A DNA stretch of 64,000 bases from Streptomyces sp. NBC_01429 (GTDB taxonomy: Bacteria > Actinomycetota > Actinomycetes > Streptomycetales > Streptomycetaceae), in NCBI RefSeq assembly GCF_036231945.1, contig NZ_CP109599.1, positions 1,954,501 to 2,018,500 of the forward strand, read 5' to 3'. A program made the position numbers and the translations under genes. The stretch's first letter is position 1; the number at the start of each line of letters is the position of its first letter. Below the pieces are notes generated by a model. It did no database searches and was not told where the DNA came from. It worked only from the letters and a program-made list of their open reading frames with translations. Positions 24,642-33,241 of the stretch are shown here, piece by piece.

Positions 24642-26081
24642 TCAGCTGTCGAGCGACGTCATCACGTGCTTGATCCGCGTGTAGTCGTCGAAGCCGTACG
24701 CCGAGAGGTCCTTGCCGTATCCGGACTTCTTGAAGCCGCCGTGCGGCATCTCCGCGACCAGCGGGATGTGGGTGTTGATCCACACGCAGCCGAAGTCCAG
24801 CGCCTTCGACATCCGCATCGCGCGCCCGTGGTCCTTGGTCCACACCGAGGAGGCGAGCGCGAACTCGACCCCGTTGGCGTACTCCAGGGCCTGCGCCTCG
24901 TCCGTGAAGGGCTGGACGGTGATGACCGGGCCGAAGATCTCGTTCTGGATGATCTCGTCGTCCTGCTTGAGGCCGGAGACGACGGTCGGGGCGTAGAAGT
25001 AGCCCTTGTCGCCGACCCGGTGGCCGCCCGCCTCGACCTTGGCGTGGGCGGGCAGCCGCTCGATGAAGCCGGAGACCTGCGCCAGCTGGCCGGCGTTGTT
25101 GAGCGGGCCGTACAGCACGTCCTCGTCGTCGGCCGCGCCCGTCTTCGTGTCGGCCGCCGCCTTGGCGAGCGCCGTCACGAACTCGTCGTGGATCGACTCG
25201 TGGACGAGGACGCGGGTGGCGGCCGTACAGTCCTGGCCCGCGTTGAAGTAGCCCGCCACCGCGATGTCCTCGACGGCCTTCGCGATATCGACATCCTCGA
25301 AGACGACGACCGGCGCCTTGCCGCCCAGCTCCAGGTGGACCCGCTTGACGTCCCTGGCCGCCGATCCGGCGACCTCGATGCCCGCCCGTACGGAGCCGGT
25401 GATGGAGGCCATCGCGGGCGTGCGGTGCTCGACCATGGCCCGGCCGGTGTCGCGGTCGCCGCAGATGACGTTGAAGACGCCCTTGGGAACGATCGCGCCG
25501 ATGATCTCGGCCATCAGCGTGGTCGAGGCAGGGGTGGTGTCCGACGGCTTCAGGACGACGGTGTTCCCGGCGGCGAGGGCCGGCGCGAACTTCCACACGC
25601 CCATCATCATCGGGTAGTTCCACGGCGCGACCTGCGCGCAGACGCCGATCGGCTCGCGGCGGACCATGGAGGTGAGGCCCTCCATGTACTCCCCGGCCGA
25701 GCGCCCTTCGAGCATCCGGGCCGCGCCGGCGAAGAAGCGGATCTGGTCCACCATCGGCGGGATCTCTTCGGTACGGGTCAGCTCCAGGGGCTTGCCGGTG
25801 TTCTCGGACTCGGCGGCGATCAGGTCCTCGGCGCGCTCCTCGAAGGCGTCCGCGATCCTGAGCAGCGCCTTCTGGCGCTCGGCCGGGGTCGTGTCGCGCC
25901 AGGCGGGGAACGCCGCGGCGGCGGCCTCCATGGCGGCGTCGACGTCGGCCGGACCCGAGAGCGGGGACGTGGCGTACGCCTCGCCCGTGGCCGGGTTGAC
26001 CACCTCGATGGTCCGCCCGTCGGCGGCGTCCCGGAATTCCCCGTTGATGTAGTTACGCAGCCGGCGCAGCTCGGTGGTCAC
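24642..26081 (-). CDS. gamma-aminobutyraldehyde dehydrogenase-like enzyme (second copy)
   Basis: 479 residues. NAD-dependent aldehyde dehydrogenase of the same group as that at 16853: ASITGSVRAGIEVA, LELGGKAPVV, FNAGQDCTAATR with the catalytic cysteine, QNEIFGPVITV. Start: the track ATG at 26087 is only one base from the SD AGGAGG. The GTG two codons on (26081) has AGGAGG seven bases upstream, so I place the start there (MTTELRRLRNYI). It is divergent from the Lrp regulator-aminotransferase pair, and together they form a second amine-degradation module: the aminotransferase makes the aldehyde, this enzyme oxidises it. Confidence 0.9.
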   Translation of the reverse strand: MTTELRRLRNYINGEFRDAADGRTIEVVNPATGEAYATSPLSGPADVDAAMEAAAAAFPAWRDTTPAERQKALLRIADAFEERAEDLIAAESENTGKPLELTRTEEIPPMVDQIRFFAGAARMLEGRSAGEYMEGLTSMVRREPIGVCAQVAPWNYPMMMGVWKFAPALAAGNTVVLKPSDTTPASTTLMAEIIGAIVPKGVFNVICGDRDTGRAMVEHRTPAMASITGSVRAGIEVAGSAARDVKRVHLELGGKAPVVVFEDVDIAKAVEDIAVAGYFNAGQDCTAATRVLVHESIHDEFVTALAKAAADTKTGAADDEDVLYGPLNNAGQLAQVSGFIERLPAHAKVEAGGHRVGDKGYFYAPTVVSGLKQDDEIIQNEIFGPVITVQPFTDEAQALEYANGVEFALASSVWTKDHGRAMRMSKALDFGCVWINTHIPLVAEMPHGGFKKSGYGKDLSAYGFDDYTRIKHVMTSLDS

Positions 26082-26250
26082 TGCCATCCCTCCTGTCAGA
26101 TGTCCGGTGGGTGAGACACCCACCCTAATCGGTCGGTCGACGTATTCAACAGGCCCGACCCTCCACAACTTCGGATTCGGTGTTATTTGATCGCCTGAAC
26201 AACGAATTTCATCGATTGAGGGTTGCGGGACGGACGAGTCGCAGTGCACA
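26082..26250. promoter_or_regulatory. divergent promoter region with operator-like elements
   Basis: AT-rich for this genome. CAACTTCGGATTCGGTGTTA (26166-26185) and GAACAACGAATTTCATCGAT (from 26197) each resemble the 21-bp palindrome at 18463 (about 12-13 of 21 positions, the second against its reverse complement). AACAACG is shared exactly with the second. Likely binding region of the adjacent Lrp/AsnC regulator. Confidence 0.45.
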
Positions 26251-26811
26251 GTGAACCGCGTGGCCAGTCGTAACGCAGACTCCAGAACACCTTCCGGGCC
26301 GGGCATCAGGCCCGAAGCGAGGCCGGACTCCAAGCCGGACTCGAGGACCGGCAACGGGTCGTCACCGACGCTCGACTCGGTCTCCCTCGCCATCATCGAG
26401 CAGCTCCAGGAGGACGGACGGCGTCCGTACGCCGCGATCGGCAAGGCCGTCGGCCTCTCCGAGGCGGCCGTGCGCCAGCGCGTGCAGAAGCTGCTCGACC
26501 AGGGCGTGATGCAGATCGTCGCCGTCACCGACCCGCTCACCGTCGGATTCCGGCGCCAGGCGATGGTCGGGATCAACGTCGAGGGCGACACGGACCCGGT
26601 CGCGGACGCGCTCGCGGCCATGGACGAGTGCGAGTACGTGGTGATGACCGCGGGCTCCTTCGACCTCATGGTGGAGGTCGTCTGTGAGGACGACGACCAT
26701 CTGCTGGAGGTCATCAACAAGCGGATCCGCGCGCTCCCCGGCGTGCGCTCCACCGAGAGCTTCGTCTACCTCAAGCTGAAGAAGCAGACCTATATGTGGG
26801 GAACCCGATAG
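26251..26811 (+). CDS. Lrp/AsnC-family transcriptional regulator
   Basis: 186 residues. The winged HTH (LDSVSLAIIEQLQEDGRRPY, AAIGKAVGLSEAAVRQRVQKL) spans about residues 40-90. The RAM/effector domain follows (MVGINVEGDTDPVADALAAM, VMTAGSFDLMVEVVCEDDDH). The first ~35 residues are a Ser/Arg/Pro-rich extension. Family members bind amino acids or amines and control linked catabolic genes. The gene precedes an aminotransferase by two bases and is divergent from an aldehyde dehydrogenase, so it very likely controls this module and perhaps the pot operon. The start is uncertain: GTG 26251 or GTG 26260, neither with a strong SD. Confidence 0.9.
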   Translation: MNRVASRNADSRTPSGPGIRPEARPDSKPDSRTGNGSSPTLDSVSLAIIEQLQEDGRRPYAAIGKAVGLSEAAVRQRVQKLLDQGVMQIVAVTDPLTVGFRRQAMVGINVEGDTDPVADALAAMDECEYVVMTAGSFDLMVEVVCEDDDHLLEVINKRIRALPGVRSTESFVYLKLKKQTYMWGTR

Positions 26812-26813
26812 CC

Positions 26814-28175
26814 GTGAGCAAGGACCTCTCCAAGACCGCGTACGACCACCTGTGGATGCACTTCACCCGCATGTCGTCGTACGAGAACGCGCCCGTGCCC
26901 ACCATCGTGCGTGGCGAGGGCACCTACATCTACGACGACCGGGGCAAGCGCTATCTGGACGGCCTGTCCGGGCTGTTCGTGGTCAACGCCGGCCACGGCA
27001 GGCACGAGCTGGCCGAGACCGCGTACAGGCAGGGCCAGGAGCTGGCCTTCTTCCCGGTGTGGTCCTACGCGCACCCGAAGGCCGTCGAACTGGCGGAGCG
27101 GCTCGCCCACTACGCGCCCGGCGACCTCAACAAGGTCTTCTTCACCACCGGTGGCGGCGAGGCCGTCGAGACCGCCTGGAAGCTCGCCAAGCAGTACTTC
27201 AAGCTGACCGGCAAGCCGACCAAGTACAAGGTCATCTCCCGCGCCGTCGCCTACCACGGCACCCCGCAGGGAGCGCTGTCCATCACCGGGCTGCCCGCCC
27301 TGAAGGCCCCCTTCGAGCCGCTCGTCCCGGGCGCGCACAAGGTCGTCAACACCAACATCTACCGCGCGCCGATCCACGGGGACGACCCCGAGGCGTACGG
27401 GCGCTGGTGCGCCGACCAGATCGAGCAGGAGATCCTCTTCGAGGGCCCCGAGACGGTCGCCGCGGTCTTCCTGGAGCCGGTGCAGAACGCCGGCGGCTGC
27501 TTCCCGCCGCCGCCCGGCTACTTCCAGCGGGTGCGCGAGATCTGCGACCAGTACGACGTGCTGCTCGTCTCCGACGAGGTCATCTGCGCCTTCGGCCGGC
27601 TCGGCACGATGTTCGCGTGCGACAAGTTCGGCTACGTCCCTGACATGATCACCTGCGCCAAGGGCATGACCTCGGGCTACTCCCCGATCGGCGCGTGCGT
27701 CATCTCCGACCGGCTGGCCGAGCCGTTCTACCAGGGCGACAACACCTTCCTGCACGGCTACACCTTCGGCGGCCACCCGGTCTCGGCGGCGGTCGGCCTC
27801 GCCAATCTCGACATCTTCGAGCGCGAGGGCCTCAACCAGCACGTCCTCGACAACGAGGGCGCGTTCCACGACACCCTGAGCAAGCTGCACGACCTGCCGA
27901 TCGTCGGCGACGTCCGGGGCAACGGCTTCTTCTACGGCATCGAGCTGGTGAAGGACAAGGTCACCAAGGAGACCTTCACGGACGAGGAGACCGAGCGCGT
28001 CCTGTACGGCTTCCTCTCCAAGGAGCTGTACGACAGCGGGCTGTACTGCCGCGCCGACGACCGGGGCGACCCGGTGGTGCAGCTGGCGCCGCCGCTGATC
28101 TCCGACCAGTCGACGTTCGACGAGATCGAGGGAATCCTGCGCTCGGTCCTGACGGAGGCGTGGACGAAGCTCTGA
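26814..28175 (+). CDS. class III aminotransferase, polyamine (SpuC-like)
   Basis: 453 residues, PLP-dependent. Motifs: FFTTGGGEAVETAWKLAK, AYHGTPQGALS, aspartate in LLVSDEVICAFGR, lysine in TCAKGMTSGYSP and HGYTFGGHPVSAA. The DEVICAFGR and TCAKGMTSGY forms match omega-amine:pyruvate/putrescine aminotransferases rather than GabT. It probably transaminates putrescine or a related diamine to the aminoaldehyde used by the divergent dehydrogenase. GTG 26814 follows the regulator's TAG by two bases and gives the natural N-terminus MSKDLSKTAYDHLWMHF; GTG 26796 is the alternative. The stop lies within the first copy of a 17-bp direct repeat. Confidence 0.9.
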   Translation: MSKDLSKTAYDHLWMHFTRMSSYENAPVPTIVRGEGTYIYDDRGKRYLDGLSGLFVVNAGHGRHELAETAYRQGQELAFFPVWSYAHPKAVELAERLAHYAPGDLNKVFFTTGGGEAVETAWKLAKQYFKLTGKPTKYKVISRAVAYHGTPQGALSITGLPALKAPFEPLVPGAHKVVNTNIYRAPIHGDDPEAYGRWCADQIEQEILFEGPETVAAVFLEPVQNAGGCFPPPPGYFQRVREICDQYDVLLVSDEVICAFGRLGTMFACDKFGYVPDMITCAKGMTSGYSPIGACVISDRLAEPFYQGDNTFLHGYTFGGHPVSAAVGLANLDIFEREGLNQHVLDNEGAFHDTLSKLHDLPIVGDVRGNGFFYGIELVKDKVTKETFTDEETERVLYGFLSKELYDSGLYCRADDRGDPVVQLAPPLISDQSTFDEIEGILRSVLTEAWTKL

Positions 28176-28205
28176 TCCGGCCGAGGCGCTGATCCGGCCG
28201 AGGCG
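28172..28205. repeat. 17-bp direct duplication across the aminotransferase stop codon
   Basis: CTGATCCGGCCGAGGCG is present at 28172-28188 and 28189-28205, the first copy carrying the TGA stop. It looks like a recent tandem duplication that left the protein unchanged. Confidence 0.85.
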
Positions 28206-28242
28206 TGGCCGAAGCACCGATCCGGCCCGACCGCCCACCGGC

Positions 28243-28281
28243 CCGGGTGCCCCCTTTCGAGTGAGAAGGGGGGCATTCGGG
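28243..28281 (+). terminator. hairpin terminator after the aminotransferase
   Basis: CCGGGTGCCCCCTTTC and GAAGGGGGGCATTCGG form a near-perfect long stem with loop GAGTGA, about 70 bases past the stop. No T-run follows. Confidence 0.6.
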
Positions 28282-28395
28282 CCGCGTGCTGTCGCACACC
28301 CGGCGCGGCGTCCCTAGCGTGCCCTGTGACCGATCGTCGCCGTCTTCCCTCCCCGGACGGGGACGGTACGTCAGATCAGAACCGAGGTGTACGCC

Positions 28396-29124
28396 ATGGT
28401 GGCCCCGCCGGACAACGACGTGCTCTGGGCGCGTTCCCTGACCTACTCCCACAACGGATCACCCGCCCTCGACGAAGTCTCGCTCGGGGTGCGGGAGGGC
28501 GAGATCCTCGCCGTGAACGGCCCGCGCGGGAGCGGCAAGACGACGCTGCTGCGGTGTCTGTCCGGCCAGCTGGTCCCCCGCCGGGGAGAGGTCTGGTTCA
28601 ACAGCACGCCCGTCCACACCATGAGCGCGCTGCTGCGGGAACGGCTGCGCCGCGACCGCTTCAGCTGGATCGATCCCGAGCCGTCCCTCGTGCCCGAACT
28701 GAGCGCCTGGGAGAACGCGGCCCTGCCGCTGCTGATGCGCGGCGCGTCCCACCGGGCCGCCAAGACCGCCGCGATGGAGTGGCTGGAGCGTCTCGACATC
28801 GGCGCGTACGCCCGTAAACGCCCCTGCGCGCTGCTCCAGTCGCAGCGCCAGCGGGTCGCCGTCGCCCGCGCCCTGGTCACCGAGCCGTCGGTGCTCTTCG
28901 CCGACGAGCCGACCGCACCGCTGCACCGCAACGACCGGGCGCAGGTGCTGCGCACGCTGACCACGGCGGCCCGTTCGCACCGCATCACCGTGGTGCTGGC
29001 CACGCTGGACACGGAGGTCGCGACGCTCGCGGACCGTACGGTGACCCTGCTGGACGGCCGCCGCGTCAACGCGCCGCGGCCCTCCGAGGCGGAAGGCCGG
29101 GCCGCGTGCTCGCTCTCCGTCTAG
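28396..29124 (+). CDS. ABC transporter ATP-binding protein with degenerate signature motif
   Basis: 242 residues, one nucleotide-binding domain of the MacB/LolD-like exporter type. Walker A NGPRGSGKTTLLR and Walker B SVLFADEPTA are intact. The signature normally reading LSGGQ is CALLQSQRQRVAVARAL, so its Gly-Gly is replaced by Gln-Ser. The H-loop position reads VLATLDTEV instead of the usual histidine. Coupled ATP hydrolysis may therefore be weak or altered. The start ATG 28396 has GAGG eight bases upstream (GTG 28387 is the alternative). It overlaps the following membrane gene by 19 bp, which is surely its partner. Substrate unknown. Confidence 0.82.
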   Translation: MVAPPDNDVLWARSLTYSHNGSPALDEVSLGVREGEILAVNGPRGSGKTTLLRCLSGQLVPRRGEVWFNSTPVHTMSALLRERLRRDRFSWIDPEPSLVPELSAWENAALPLLMRGASHRAAKTAAMEWLERLDIGAYARKRPCALLQSQRQRVAVARALVTEPSVLFADEPTAPLHRNDRAQVLRTLTTAARSHRITVVLATLDTEVATLADRTVTLLDGRRVNAPRPSEAEGRAACSLSV

Positions 29125-30323
29125 GCCGCCGCACCCACCTCCTGGCCCAGTTCCGCCGGCTGCTGGTCGCCGCTGCCTCGGCGGGCGTCGGGTTCCTGCT
29201 GCTGTGCACGCTGGGCTGGGCCATGGGCCACCCCGCCGGGTCCACGGTGCGTCTGCTCTGGTGTCTGATCCCGCTGGCGGCGACGGTGCAGTTCGCGGTC
29301 GCCGTGGCCCGTACGGATCCGAGTGTCCGGCCGCGCGCCGGGCTGTCGGCGGTGGGCCTCGGCCCGGCCCGGCTGACGGCGCTCGCCGCCACGTCGACCG
29401 CCGTGTCCTGCACGCTGGGGAGCGCGGTGGCGCTGCTGTTCTTCCTGCATCTGCGCGGTGATCTGACCGGGATGCCGTTCGACGGGGAGGCGGCGGAGCT
29501 GCTCGCCGCCGATCAGTCGCTGCCCCTGGGCGGGGCGCTGACACTGCTCGCCGTGGTGCCCGTTCTGGCGACGGTGGCGACGGCGCTGGCGCTGCGCGAC
29601 CGGGGCGGCGCGAACCCCCGCCGGGCGCGCGCCCGCGCGTCGGGGGCCGCGCCGGATCCGGCGGCGGACTCCGGGGCGGATCCCGCGCCGGCCGGGCCCC
29701 TCCCCCACCCCGCTCCGGCGCCGGGCGGGCTGCCGTGGGGCGTCGCCCTGACGGCGGCCGGGCTCGCGGTCGAGACGTACGCGAGCCGGGGCGGCGCGGG
29801 CTCCGTGCTGCCGCTGCCCGGCCACTTCGACGGCAGCCCTGCCGGGGTGCTGGCGGGCTGGTCGCTGACGGCTCTCGGGCTCGCGCTGGCAGGCCCCGGG
29901 ATCACCCATGCGTGCGGCTGGCTGCTCCAGGTCCTGCGCCCCGGCGCGATCCGGCTGCTGGCGGGGCGCACGCTGATGGCCGAGGCCCGGCGGATCGGCC
30001 GGCCCCTGGGCGTGCTGTGCGCGGTGCTCTCCGGTGTGCTCGCCGCGAACTCCCTGTACGGCCCCGGCGACGAACGTCCCTTCGGTCCGCTCACCGCCCT
30101 GGGCGCGGCCCTGGTGATCGGCTGTACGGCCGCCACGCTCCTGACCGCGACCCTGGAGGCCCGGCAGGTACGGTCCGCCACCACCCGCACGCTGCGTCTG
30201 GCGGGCGCCCCGGCCGCTCTCGTCCGTACGGCGGCGGCGGTCAGAGCGACCACCGTGCTGGCCGTGTTCACCCCGCTGACCTGGGCGGTGGCCTCGCTGG
30301 CGGCGATTCCGCTGTCCGCCTGA
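29106..30323 (+). CDS. membrane protein, likely permease partner of the preceding ATPase
   Basis: 405 residues, no close family recognised. There are about eight hydrophobic segments in two groups: VGFLLLCTLGWAMG, LLWCLIPLAATVQFAVAV, STAVSCTLGSAVALLFFL and ALTLLAVVPVLATVATAL; then, after a disordered Ala/Pro/Asp linker (about 175-205), VALTAAGLAVETYA, VLAGWSLTALGLALAG, VLCAVLSGVLAAN, AALVIGCTAATLL and a last helix near TVLAVFTPLTWAVASLAAI. The layout of helices around a central loop and the overlap with the ATPase gene suggest an ABC permease of FtsX-like topology, but no diagnostic motif confirms it. GTG start at 29106 lies inside the ATPase gene. Confidence 0.7.
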   Translation: MLALRLGRRTHLLAQFRRLLVAAASAGVGFLLLCTLGWAMGHPAGSTVRLLWCLIPLAATVQFAVAVARTDPSVRPRAGLSAVGLGPARLTALAATSTAVSCTLGSAVALLFFLHLRGDLTGMPFDGEAAELLAADQSLPLGGALTLLAVVPVLATVATALALRDRGGANPRRARARASGAAPDPAADSGADPAPAGPLPHPAPAPGGLPWGVALTAAGLAVETYASRGGAGSVLPLPGHFDGSPAGVLAGWSLTALGLALAGPGITHACGWLLQVLRPGAIRLLAGRTLMAEARRIGRPLGVLCAVLSGVLAANSLYGPGDERPFGPLTALGAALVIGCTAATLLTATLEARQVRSATTRTLRLAGAPAALVRTAAAVRATTVLAVFTPLTWAVASLAAIPLSA

Positions 30324-30340
30324 GCCGGCCGCACCGGTCT

Positions 30341-30377
30341 CGAAGGGCCCGACCGTCGAGGACGGCCGGGCCCTTCG
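30341..30377. terminator. bidirectional terminator hairpin between convergent operons
   Basis: Perfect outer stem CGAAGGGCCCG/CGGGCCCTTCG (30341-30351 with 30367-30377) continued by an inner CCGTC/GACGG stem. It lies between the membrane gene (plus) and thiQ (minus). Just after it is a short direct repeat of TGCTACGGCT. Confidence 0.75.
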
Positions 30378-30404
30378 GCGCTGCTACGGCTGCGAGTGCT
30401 ACGG

Positions 30405-31505
30405 CTACGAGAGCTCCTTCGCCACCGCCGGCGCCCCGCGGACGGTGTCCTGGCCTTCCTGGGCCGGCAGCACCACGACCTCGGCCGCCGTGAAGGTCAC
30501 CCCCACCGCCTGGCCCTCGGCCGGCGCGTCCCGCAGCCCGCACTCGGCCTCCAGTAGAGGCGCCTCGCCCGGTCCGGCCGGGCGCAGCAGGACGGCGACC
30601 CGGCCGCTGCGGAACGTACGCGCCCCGACCGTGCAGCGCAGCCCCTCGGCGGGATCCCCCAGCCGTACGCCGGCGGGCCGGACCAGCAGTGTCCGCTCGC
30701 CCTGCGGGGAGCCGTCCGGTACGGGGACGGGGCCCCAGACCGTGTCGGCGGCCCCGCCGCTCACCGTGGCGGGCACGACGTTGTCGAAGCCGAGGAACCG
30801 GGCGACGAAGGCGGAGGCTGGCCGCTGCCAGACCTCCAGCGGGGTGCCGGTCTGGGCCACGCGCCCGTCGCGCATCACCACGACCCGGTCGGCGAGCGCG
30901 AACGCCTCGCCCTGGTCGTGGGTGACGGCGAGCACCGTCGTACCGAGCCGTCCGAACAGGCCGCGCAGCTCGACCACGAGGCGCTCGCGCAGGCCGCGGT
31001 CGAGCTGACCGAGCGGTTCGTCGAGCATCAGCAGCCGGGGGCTCGGCGCGAGGGCCCTGGCCAGGGCGACCCGCTGCTGCTCGCCGCCGGACAGCGCGGC
31101 GACGGCCCGCGGGCCCGCGCCCGGCAGGCCGACGAGGTCGAGCAGCTCCGTCACCCGGGCCGCCCGCTCCTCGCGGGCCGTTCCGCGCATCCGCAGCCCG
31201 AAGGCGACATTGCCCGCCACGTCCCGCTGCGGAAAGAGCTGGTGGTCCTGGAACATCAGCCCGACGCCGCGCCGGTGGGCAGGGACCCCCGACTGGTCGG
31301 CGCCGTCGAGGAGCACCCGCCCGCCGTCCGGGTGCTGGAGCCCGGCGACGACCCGCAGGAGCGTGGACTTGCCGCTGCCGCTGGGGCCGAGCACGCAGAC
31401 GATCTCGTGCTCGGCGATGCGCAGATCCACCGCGTCGAGGGCGGTCCGCGCGTCCGCGCGGGCTCCGAACCGTACGGTCACGTCCGACAGGGTCAGCAGG
31501 GCCAT
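30405..31505 (-). CDS. thiQ: thiamine ABC transporter ATPase
   Basis: 366 residues. Walker A GPSGSGKSTLLR, signature LSGGEQQRVALARALA, Walker B LLMLDEPLGQLD and TVLAVTHDQGEA are all canonical. After the NBD comes a TOBE-like C-terminal region (LVRPAGVRLGD). By itself the sequence fits the thiamine/iron/polyamine ATPase group; thiamine is inferred from the TPP riboswitch heading the operon and the partner proteins. The ATG at 31505 overlaps the permease stop in TGATG. Confidence 0.87.
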   Translation of the reverse strand: MALLTLSDVTVRFGARADARTALDAVDLRIAEHEIVCVLGPSGSGKSTLLRVVAGLQHPDGGRVLLDGADQSGVPAHRRGVGLMFQDHQLFPQRDVAGNVAFGLRMRGTAREERAARVTELLDLVGLPGAGPRAVAALSGGEQQRVALARALAPSPRLLMLDEPLGQLDRGLRERLVVELRGLFGRLGTTVLAVTHDQGEAFALADRVVVMRDGRVAQTGTPLEVWQRPASAFVARFLGFDNVVPATVSGGAADTVWGPVPVPDGSPQGERTLLVRPAGVRLGDPAEGLRCTVGARTFRSGRVAVLLRPAGPGEAPLLEAECGLRDAPAEGQAVGVTFTAAEVVVLPAQEGQDTVRGAPAVAKELS

Positions 31506-33241
31506 CAGAACTCTCCGGAGCGGTCGGTACGGATACGTTCGAGCACCAGCAGCGACACCGCGCACACCACCATCAGCACCGTGGACAGCGCCATCGCCTG
31601 GCCGTAGTTCAGCTCACCCGGCCGCCCCAGCAGCCGGGCCACGGCCACCGGCAGCGTCGGCCGGTCCGGGCGCGCGATGAAGACCGTCGCGCCGAACTCC
31701 CCCAGCGAGACGGCGAAGGCGAACCCGGCGGCGACCAGCAGCGCCCGCCGTACCAGCGGCAGATCGACTTCCCGCCACACCCGCGACGGGGACGCCCCGA
31801 GGACCGCCGCCGCCTCGCGCAGCCGCCCGTCCACGGCCCGCAGGACGGGAAGCATGGTCCGTACGACGAAGGGGACGCCCACCAGCGCCTGGGCGAGCGG
31901 GACCAGGATCCAGGAGGCGCGCAGATCGAGCGGCGGCTTGTCGAGGGTGATCAGGAAGCCGAAGCCGACCGTGACGGCGGAGACCCCCAGCGGCAGCATC
32001 AGCAGGGCGTCGAAGCCCCGCGCGAGGCGGCCCGCCCGCCGGGTCAGCGCGGCGGCGGCCAGCCCGCCCACCACCAGCGCGATCGCGGTCGCGGCGAGCG
32101 CGTACCGCAGTGAGTTCCCGACGGCCTCCAGTGGAGGCACGAGAAAGGTGCCGCCGCTCGCCTCGACCGACCCCAGGGCCCGGTAGAAGCCGAACCCGTA
32201 GCCGCCGGGTCCGTCCAGGGAGCGTTCGACCAGCACACCGAGCGGCAGCAGGATCAGCAGCAGGACGGAGGCGAGGACGCCGCCGAGCAGCGCCCACTGC
32301 CCTTTCCCGCGCGGCCGGGCCGCCGTCAGCGCGGGGTCGACCAGCCGCAGCGTTGTCTCGCGCCGCCGTACGGTCCACGCGTGCACCGCCAGGACCGAGC
32401 CGACGGCGGCGAACTGGATCAGCGTCAGTACGGCGGCGGTGGACAGGTCGAAGATCTGCGCGGTCTGCCGGTAGATCTCCACCTCCAGGGTGGAGTAGGC
32501 GGGCCCGCCGAGGATCTGTACGACGCCGAAGGAGGTGAAGGTGAACAGAAAGACCATCAGCGCGGCGGCCGCGACGGCGGGGCCGAGGGCGGGCAGGGTC
32601 ACCCGTCGCCAGGCGGCGAGGCGGCCCGCGCCGAGCACCCGCGCGGCCTCTTCCTGCCGCGGGTCGAGCTGCGACCACAGTCCGCCCACGGTCCTGACGA
32701 CCACCGCGTAGTTGAAGAAGACATGCGCGAGGAGGATCGCCCAGACGGTGGTGTCGAGCCGTACGCCCCACAGCTCGTCCAGCAGCCCGCCGCGGCCGAG
32801 CAGCGCCAGGAAGGCCGTGCCGACGACGACGGTCGGCAGCACGAACGGCACGGTCACCACCGCGCGCAGCACCCCCTTGCCCGGGAAGTCGAAGCGCGCG
32901 AACACATAGGCGCCGGGCAGCGCGATCAGCAGGGTGAGCGCGGTGGAGACGAGCGCCTGCCAGGTGGTGAACCACAGGACGCCGAGGATGTCGGGACGGC
33001 TCAGCACATCGGCGATCTGGCCGAACTGCCAGCCCTCGGCGGTCTTCAGCCCGCGCCCGACGATCGCGGCGACGGGATAGGCGAAGAAGACGGCGAAGAA
33101 CGCGAGGGGCAGCGCCATGAGGGCGAGCCGGACGGCGGTCGCCCGCCGCCCGGACCTGCCCGGTCGCCCGGGCGGCCCGGACCCGCGTGTCGGCGTCTTC
33201 GTGGTTACTTCACTACGAGCGAGGACCACGACTGGACCCAC
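31505..33241 (-). CDS. thiP: thiamine ABC transporter permease, two-domain fusion
   Basis: 578 residues, two consecutive permease domains in one chain (about 12 helices) as in ThiP and FbpB. Each half has an EAA loop: EEAARVLGAGRLAAWRRVTLP and REAAAVLGASPSRVWREVDLP. The N-terminal ~35 residues are basic and Pro/Gly-rich. Start uncertain: GTG 33241 or GTG 33229, both inside the thiB gene (overlap up to 37 bp). Forms the membrane channel with ThiB and ThiQ. Confidence 0.87.
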   Translation of the reverse strand: MGPVVVLARSEVTTKTPTRGSGPPGRPGRSGRRATAVRLALMALPLAFFAVFFAYPVAAIVGRGLKTAEGWQFGQIADVLSRPDILGVLWFTTWQALVSTALTLLIALPGAYVFARFDFPGKGVLRAVVTVPFVLPTVVVGTAFLALLGRGGLLDELWGVRLDTTVWAILLAHVFFNYAVVVRTVGGLWSQLDPRQEEAARVLGAGRLAAWRRVTLPALGPAVAAAALMVFLFTFTSFGVVQILGGPAYSTLEVEIYRQTAQIFDLSTAAVLTLIQFAAVGSVLAVHAWTVRRRETTLRLVDPALTAARPRGKGQWALLGGVLASVLLLILLPLGVLVERSLDGPGGYGFGFYRALGSVEASGGTFLVPPLEAVGNSLRYALAATAIALVVGGLAAAALTRRAGRLARGFDALLMLPLGVSAVTVGFGFLITLDKPPLDLRASWILVPLAQALVGVPFVVRTMLPVLRAVDGRLREAAAVLGASPSRVWREVDLPLVRRALLVAAGFAFAVSLGEFGATVFIARPDRPTLPVAVARLLGRPGELNYGQAMALSTVLMVVCAVSLLVLERIRTDRSGEF

